Source: Vreelandella neptunia
Lineage (GTDB): Bacteria > Pseudomonadota > Gammaproteobacteria > Pseudomonadales > Halomonadaceae
Reading direction: 5' to 3'
NCBI RefSeq assembly: GCF_034479615.1
Contig: NZ_CP140255.1
Coordinates: 3,348,001 to 3,412,000 of the forward strand
Length of the DNA stretch: 64,000 bases
The position numbers were made by a program, and so were the translations under genes. The notes beneath the pieces are model-generated. The model was not told the DNA's origin and did no database searches. It saw nothing but the letters and a program-made list of their open reading frames with translations. Position 1 is the first letter of the stretch. Every line of letters starts with the position of its first letter. Shown here piece by piece: positions 60,508-64,000 of the stretch.

Positions 60508-61941
60508 ATGCCCGTTCATGCCCCCGCTGCATTGCCTCTTGCACCCGCAGCTGCCGCAGCCCCTATGCAGCCGGTGTGGGATGAAGCGTTACTGCGCCGC
60601 TACGACACCAGCGGCCCACGCTACACCTCCTACCCCACGGCACTGTCGTTTCACGAGCAATTTACCCCTAGCAACCTGACCCAGGCGCTGGAGCGTAGCA
60701 ATGCCAGCAAGCGATCGCTCTCGCTGTATGTTCACGTGCCCTTCTGCCGCAAAATCTGCTTCTACTGCGCGTGTAATAAAATCGCAACCAAAAACACCGC
60801 CCTGGCCGAGCCCTATATAGCCCGGCTTGACCGTGAAATGGTGCTGACCGCACGCCACTTGGATACATCACGACCGGTGGAGCAGCTGCATTGGGGCGGC
60901 GGTACGCCGACGTTTCTCAGCTTGAACCAGATGGGCGACCTGATTGATCGCCTGGATGCCCGCTTTGGCCTTTCGTCGTCGACTGATCGCGATTACGCGA
61001 TTGAAATAGATCCTCGCGAAGCGGATGTGTTTACGCTGCGCCATCTCGAATCCCTCGGCTTTAATCGCATTAGCCTGGGCGTGCAGGATTTAAACCCTCT
61101 GGTGCAGAAAGCGATTAATCGCATTCAACCTCGGGTACTTACCGAAACGCTGATGGATGAGGCGCATCGTTTGGGCTTTCGCTCGCTCAATCTCGATCTA
61201 ATTTACGGTTTGCCATTTCAGACTGAAAAAAGCTTTGCCGACACGCTACGCCAGGTGATCGAGCTCAACCCGGCGCGCCTTTCAGTGTTTAATTACGCAC
61301 ATATGCCCGAGCGCTTTGCCCCGCAGCGGCGTATTAATGTCGATGACTTGCCGGGTGGCGATGAGAAACTGGCGATTCTGCGCACCACCATCGAAATGCT
61401 CACCGCAGCAGGCTATGTGCATATTGGTATGGATCACTTTGCCCGACCTGACGATAGCTTGGCTATTGCTCAGCGCGAAGGCTCGCTACAGCGTAACTTT
61501 CAAGGCTACTCCAGCCACGCTCAGTGCGACTTAATCGGGCTTGGCGTTTCGGCGATTTCACGCATTGATGACGTCTATGCGCAGAACCCGAGCGATCTGG
61601 CAAGCTACGAAGCGGCGCTGGATAAGGGTCAACTCGCTACCGGGCGTGGCGTGCGGTTGAGTGATGACGACCTGATCCGGCGGGACGTGATTGAGCGGCT
61701 GATGTGCGATATGGGCATTGACCTGGCCGCCGTTAGCCAACGCTGGAACATCGATGCCCCCCGCTACTTTGCGCCAGCGCTTGAGCGCCTGCAGAGCGCC
61801 GAGCAGGATGGCCTGCTGACCCGCAGCGGCGACCAGCTTAACGCCACGCCGATGGGGCAGCTGCTGATTCGCCATATAGCGATGGCGTTCGATGCTCACC
61901 TGGCGCAGCAAACGGGCCAACGTTACTCAAAGATTGTTTAA
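60508..61941 (+). CDS. hemN: Oxygen-independent coproporphyrinogen III oxidase
   Basis: 477 residues. Radical-SAM motif CRKICFYCACN (C-x3-C-x2-C-x-C) in YVHVPFCRKICFYCACNK, then LHWGGGTPTFL and RISLGVQDLN. It makes protoporphyrinogen without O2, which supports haem supply for cbb3 oxidase under low oxygen. N-terminus is Ala/Pro-rich. It lies between ccoGHIS and anr, as in related bacteria. Confidence 0.95.
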   Translation: MPVHAPAALPLAPAAAAAPMQPVWDEALLRRYDTSGPRYTSYPTALSFHEQFTPSNLTQALERSNASKRSLSLYVHVPFCRKICFYCACNKIATKNTALAEPYIARLDREMVLTARHLDTSRPVEQLHWGGGTPTFLSLNQMGDLIDRLDARFGLSSSTDRDYAIEIDPREADVFTLRHLESLGFNRISLGVQDLNPLVQKAINRIQPRVLTETLMDEAHRLGFRSLNLDLIYGLPFQTEKSFADTLRQVIELNPARLSVFNYAHMPERFAPQRRINVDDLPGGDEKLAILRTTIEMLTAAGYVHIGMDHFARPDDSLAIAQREGSLQRNFQGYSSHAQCDLIGLGVSAISRIDDVYAQNPSDLASYEAALDKGQLATGRGVRLSDDDLIRRDVIERLMCDMGIDLAAVSQRWNIDAPRYFAPALERLQSAEQDGLLTRSGDQLNATPMGQLLIRHIAMAFDAHLAQQTGQRYSKIV

Positions 61942-62025
61942 TCATCTTTAAGCAGGCATGCTAAAGCGACTACAATAGGTAAGGCTTTTCTAATTGATAA
62001 GCGGGATTCTCTCAAGGAGCAAAGC

Positions 62026-62772
62026 ATGTTGGAACCCATGAGCCGTCGGCGCTCGCTACTCCATGAAGCTCGCTGCCAAACCTGCAGTTTGAGTTCACTG
62101 TGCCTGCCACTTGCCCTTGAGCTGGACGACGTGGGGCAGTTTGACGCCATTATTCGTCGTCGCGCGCCGCTGAAAAAAGGCGAACCGCTGTTTCGTCAGG
62201 GCGACGCCTTTACCAGCGTTTACGCTGTACGTTCGGGCAGTTTGAAGCAGACCAGCGCTGAAGGTAACGGCAGCGAACAGCTAACCAATTTCTACCTACC
62301 CAGTGAGCTGGTGGGACTGGATGGCATTGACGAAGAGCACTACCCCGGTAGCGTTATCGCCCTGGAAACCACCACCGTCTGTGAGATTCCTTTTGACCGC
62401 CTGGACTTACTCTCAGAAGAGTTGCCCGAACTGCGGGGCCAGCTGTATCGGAGCATGAGCAAAGAGTTGCGCGATGACCGACGCATGATGCGCCTACTCT
62501 CGCGCAAAACCGCCGATCAGCGGCTGGCCACCTTTTTGATTACCCTTTCGGACCGTTTTCGTCGCAGAGGCTATTCGCCTTACAGCTTTCGCCTCTCAAT
62601 GCCCAGGGCTGATATCGGCAACTATCTGGGCCTCGCGGTTGAAACGGTCAGCCGCATACTAAGCCGCTTTCAGCAACAGAATGTGGTGGCGGTCTCCGGG
62701 CGAGAGGTCAACATTCTCGATATGCAGCGTTTGATTACCCTCGCCGAAGAGGAAGAGCAAACGGTTAGCTGA
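62026..62772 (+). CDS. anr: Fnr/Anr-type oxygen-responsive regulator
   Basis: 248 residues, AAGGAG before the ATG. The 4Fe-4S cysteines are Cys17, Cys20, Cys26 and one near 118 (TTTVCEIPF). CRP-type nucleotide fold, then HTH with [21 protein letters not shown], which matches Fnr (ETVSR). It activates low-oxygen genes, such as ccoN and hemN, when O2 is scarce. Overlaps the convergent ttcA gene by 8 bases. Confidence 0.95.
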   Translation: MLEPMSRRRSLLHEARCQTCSLSSLCLPLALELDDVGQFDAIIRRRAPLKKGEPLFRQGDAFTSVYAVRSGSLKQTSAEGNGSEQLTNFYLPSELVGLDGIDEEHYPGSVIALETTTVCEIPFDRLDLLSEELPELRGQLYRSMSKELRDDRRMMRLLSRKTADQRLATFLITLSDRFRRRGYSPYSFRLSMPRADIGNYLGLAVETVSRILSRFQQQNVVAVSGREVNILDMQRLITLAEEEEQTVS

Positions 62773-63685
62773 CGTTATAGGCCTGGATGCGCCCTGCCAG
62801 CAGCTCTGCCTGCTTGGCCTCTAGACCTTCAAAATCGAAAAGGTTGCGGTCAGCCAACTGGGAAGGGGCAATGTTGGTGACGGCCTTGAACATGCTTTCC
62901 AGACGGCCAGGAAACTTTTTGTCCCACTCGGCGAGCATCTCTTTCACCACCTGGCGCTGCATATTAGGCTGTGAGCCGCAAAGATTGCAGGGGATAATCG
63001 GAAACGCCATCAGCCGCGAAAACTCGGCGATATCAGCCTCTTTGCAGTAGGCCAAGGGCCGAATAACGATATTTTTACCATCATCGGATAACAGCTTTGG
63101 CGGCATCGCTTTTAGATTGCCGCCAAAAAACATATTGAGAAACAGCGTTTCGAGAATATCTTCCCGGTGATGACCCAGGGCAATCTTATTGGCGCCTATC
63201 TCTTCAGCGAAACCATATAGCGAGCCGCGCCGCAGCCGTGAACAGAGCGCGCAGGTGGTTTTACCTTCGGGGGTTTTCTCTTTCACCACCGAGTAAGTAT
63301 CGCGCTCGACAATGTGGTACTCCACGCCCTGCTTATCCAGATAAGCGGGCAGTACGTGTTCGGGAAAGCCCGGCTGTTTTTGATCCAGGTTGACCGCTAC
63401 CAGCGAGAAATTGACCGGCGCATTGCGCTGCAAATTGCGCAAAATCTCCAGCATGGTGTAGCTGTCTTTTCCACCGGAGAGGCAGACCATCACGCGATCG
63501 CCTTCACTGATCATTTGGTAATCAATGATCGCATTGCCCACTTCTCGGCGCAGACGCTTTTGCAGCTTGTTAAATTCACGCTTCTGCTTCGCATCAGCCA
63601 GCTCAGGCTGGTCGTGCTCAGCGTCAGCTGGGGTGGCTCCAACCGTATTAAGGTGAGCAGGATCAAAGTGATCAAGAGTTTGCAT
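62765..63685 (-). CDS. ttcA: tRNA 2-thiocytidine(32) synthetase TtcA
   Basis: 306 residues. PP-loop [10 protein letters not shown], cysteines in [11 protein letters not shown] and [12 protein letters not shown] for the Fe-S cluster, and [19 protein letters not shown]. It thiolates cytidine 32 in certain tRNAs. Convergent with anr, overlapping it by 8 bases. The length matches the family. Confidence 0.96.
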   Translation of the reverse strand: MQTLDHFDPAHLNTVGATPADAEHDQPELADAKQKREFNKLQKRLRREVGNAIIDYQMISEGDRVMVCLSGGKDSYTMLEILRNLQRNAPVNFSLVAVNLDQKQPGFPEHVLPAYLDKQGVEYHIVERDTYSVVKEKTPEGKTTCALCSRLRRGSLYGFAEEIGANKIALGHHREDILETLFLNMFFGGNLKAMPPKLLSDDGKNIVIRPLAYCKEADIAEFSRLMAFPIIPCNLCGSQPNMQRQVVKEMLAEWDKKFPGRLESMFKAVTNIAPSQLADRNLFDFEGLEAKQAELLAGRIQAYNVS

Positions 63686-63835
63686 GGTATAAGCACTGCC
63701 GAGGGTAGAAGGCGTGAGATAAAAAAGTAATAACTATTCTAACAACACTCACCGCCTGACCCAACTAATCAGACGTAGCCACACAAGATATCGCAATTGA
63801 AAATGACTATTTTGAACGCTGTACCATATCTCGGT

Positions 63836-63930
63836 GCGAGGGTAGCTTGGAGCGAGGGTCTTTTGTCATGGATGACAAAAGTAGCGCCCAGGGAGGGGTT
63901 CACAGCGCCCTCGCGGAAAGCTGCCCTCGC
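63836..63930. repeat. Structured palindromic intergenic repeat
   Basis: Outer arms GCGAGGGTAGCTT (63836-63848) and AAGCTGCCCTCGC (63918-63930) pair fully with one G-T. Inner GCGAGGG (63852-63858) pairs with CCCTCGC (63908-63914). In the centre, CTTTTGTCAT-GG-ATGACAAAAG is a perfect hairpin (63860-63881). Resembles a REP/BIME- or MITE-like unit. The rest of the 63686-63947 gap has nothing I recognise. Confidence 0.6.
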
Positions 63931-63947
63931 CACGATGAAGGAGACTA

Positions 63948-64000
63948 CTATGCCACCTCCGCCATAATACGCTGCAGGCGCATATACAGCAGTGCGCTGG
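63948..64000 (-). CDS. C-terminal end of an unidentified gene (rest outside window)
   Basis: On the minus strand the frame reads SALLYMRLQRIMAEVA and ends at a TAG (63948-63950). It could be the tail of a gene entering from the right. Only about 17 codons are visible, so the family is not known and the call is weak. Confidence 0.3.
   Translation of the reverse strand, partial: SALLYMRLQRIMAEVA

Noticed and set aside
63951-63965. Five-codon frame (Met-Pro-Pro-Pro-Pro) after AAGGAG at the right edge
   Set aside because: Far too short; the opposite strand gives a better explanation as the end of a gene.

Overview
The window looks like a chromosomal segment of a halophilic gammaproteobacterium, most likely Halomonadaceae (Halomonas sensu lato). 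This rests on gene order and families: a cco(cbb3)-ccoGHIS-hemN-anr block, a phasin, and a glucoside-3-dehydrogenase-like gene pair of the kind known from Halomonas. The assignment is inference, because no rRNA or species marker is present.

Layout. (1) 1-9.35 kb: sugar catabolism that looks like a 3-keto-glycoside route. On the plus strand are the end of a Gfo/Idh/MocA oxidoreductase, a TIM-barrel epimerase and an MFS permease. On the minus strand are two exported TIM-barrel isomerase-like proteins, a GMC dehydrogenase, its Tat-exported small subunit and an exported DUF1080 protein. Two small membrane proteins and a RelE/ParE-type toxin-antitoxin pair separate the two halves. (2) 9.7-15.2 kb: an EamA exporter, then the minus-strand run pyk-modA-modB-modC-DUF192. 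(3) 15.3-27.5 kb: purine/ureide catabolism (ureidoglycolate lyase, ureidoglycine aminohydrolase, PuuE allantoinase, allantoin racemase, two NCS1 permeases), enclosing a YfcC-type carrier, an amino-acid-type ABC importer and an RpiR regulator. (4) 27.85-32.1 kb: an array of promoterless small genes separated by attC-like sites with no integrase, i.e. a CALIN-type integron cassette cluster. It holds orphan genes, a PD-(D/E)XK-like protein and a frameshifted acetyltransferase, with a broken antitoxin beside it. (5) 32.3-36.5 kb: modF, ilvC, ilvY. (6) 36.5-39.5 kb: urate-to-allantoin genes (GntR regulator, PuuD, HIU hydrolase, OHCU decarboxylase). (7) 39.6-41.7 kb: a phasin and two glutathione S-transferases. 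(8) 42-49.8 kb: glycolate module (LctP/GlcA-type permease, gamma-carbonic-anhydrase-like protein, GlcC, GlcDEF, GlcG). (9) 49.9-50.55 kb: five tRNA genes (Val, Asp, Asp, Val, Asp in transcription order). (10) 50.6-63.7 kb: a hydrolase, cbb3 oxidase and its assembly genes, hemN, anr and ttcA. The right edge carries a structured palindromic repeat and the end of another gene.

How it works together. Urate oxidation and ureide breakdown end in glyoxylate plus urea/ammonia, and glycolate oxidation also yields glyoxylate, so modules 3, 6 and 8 converge on one C2 intermediate. Allantoate amidohydrolase and xanthine dehydrogenase are not in the window. Repeated operator-like palindromes tie the modules together. 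A TTGTATACAA-type motif occurs five times, always beside purine genes. A 16-base GAAAC-TTTC-GTTTC-AC motif is shared by the YfcC gene and the ABC importer next to the RpiR regulator. A TGGT-N3-ACCA motif is shared by the glycolate operon and its permease gene.

The most unusual region is the cassette cluster at 27.85-32.1 kb. There the first bases of successive cassettes pair with the last bases of the same cassette, as expected for units that move as circles.
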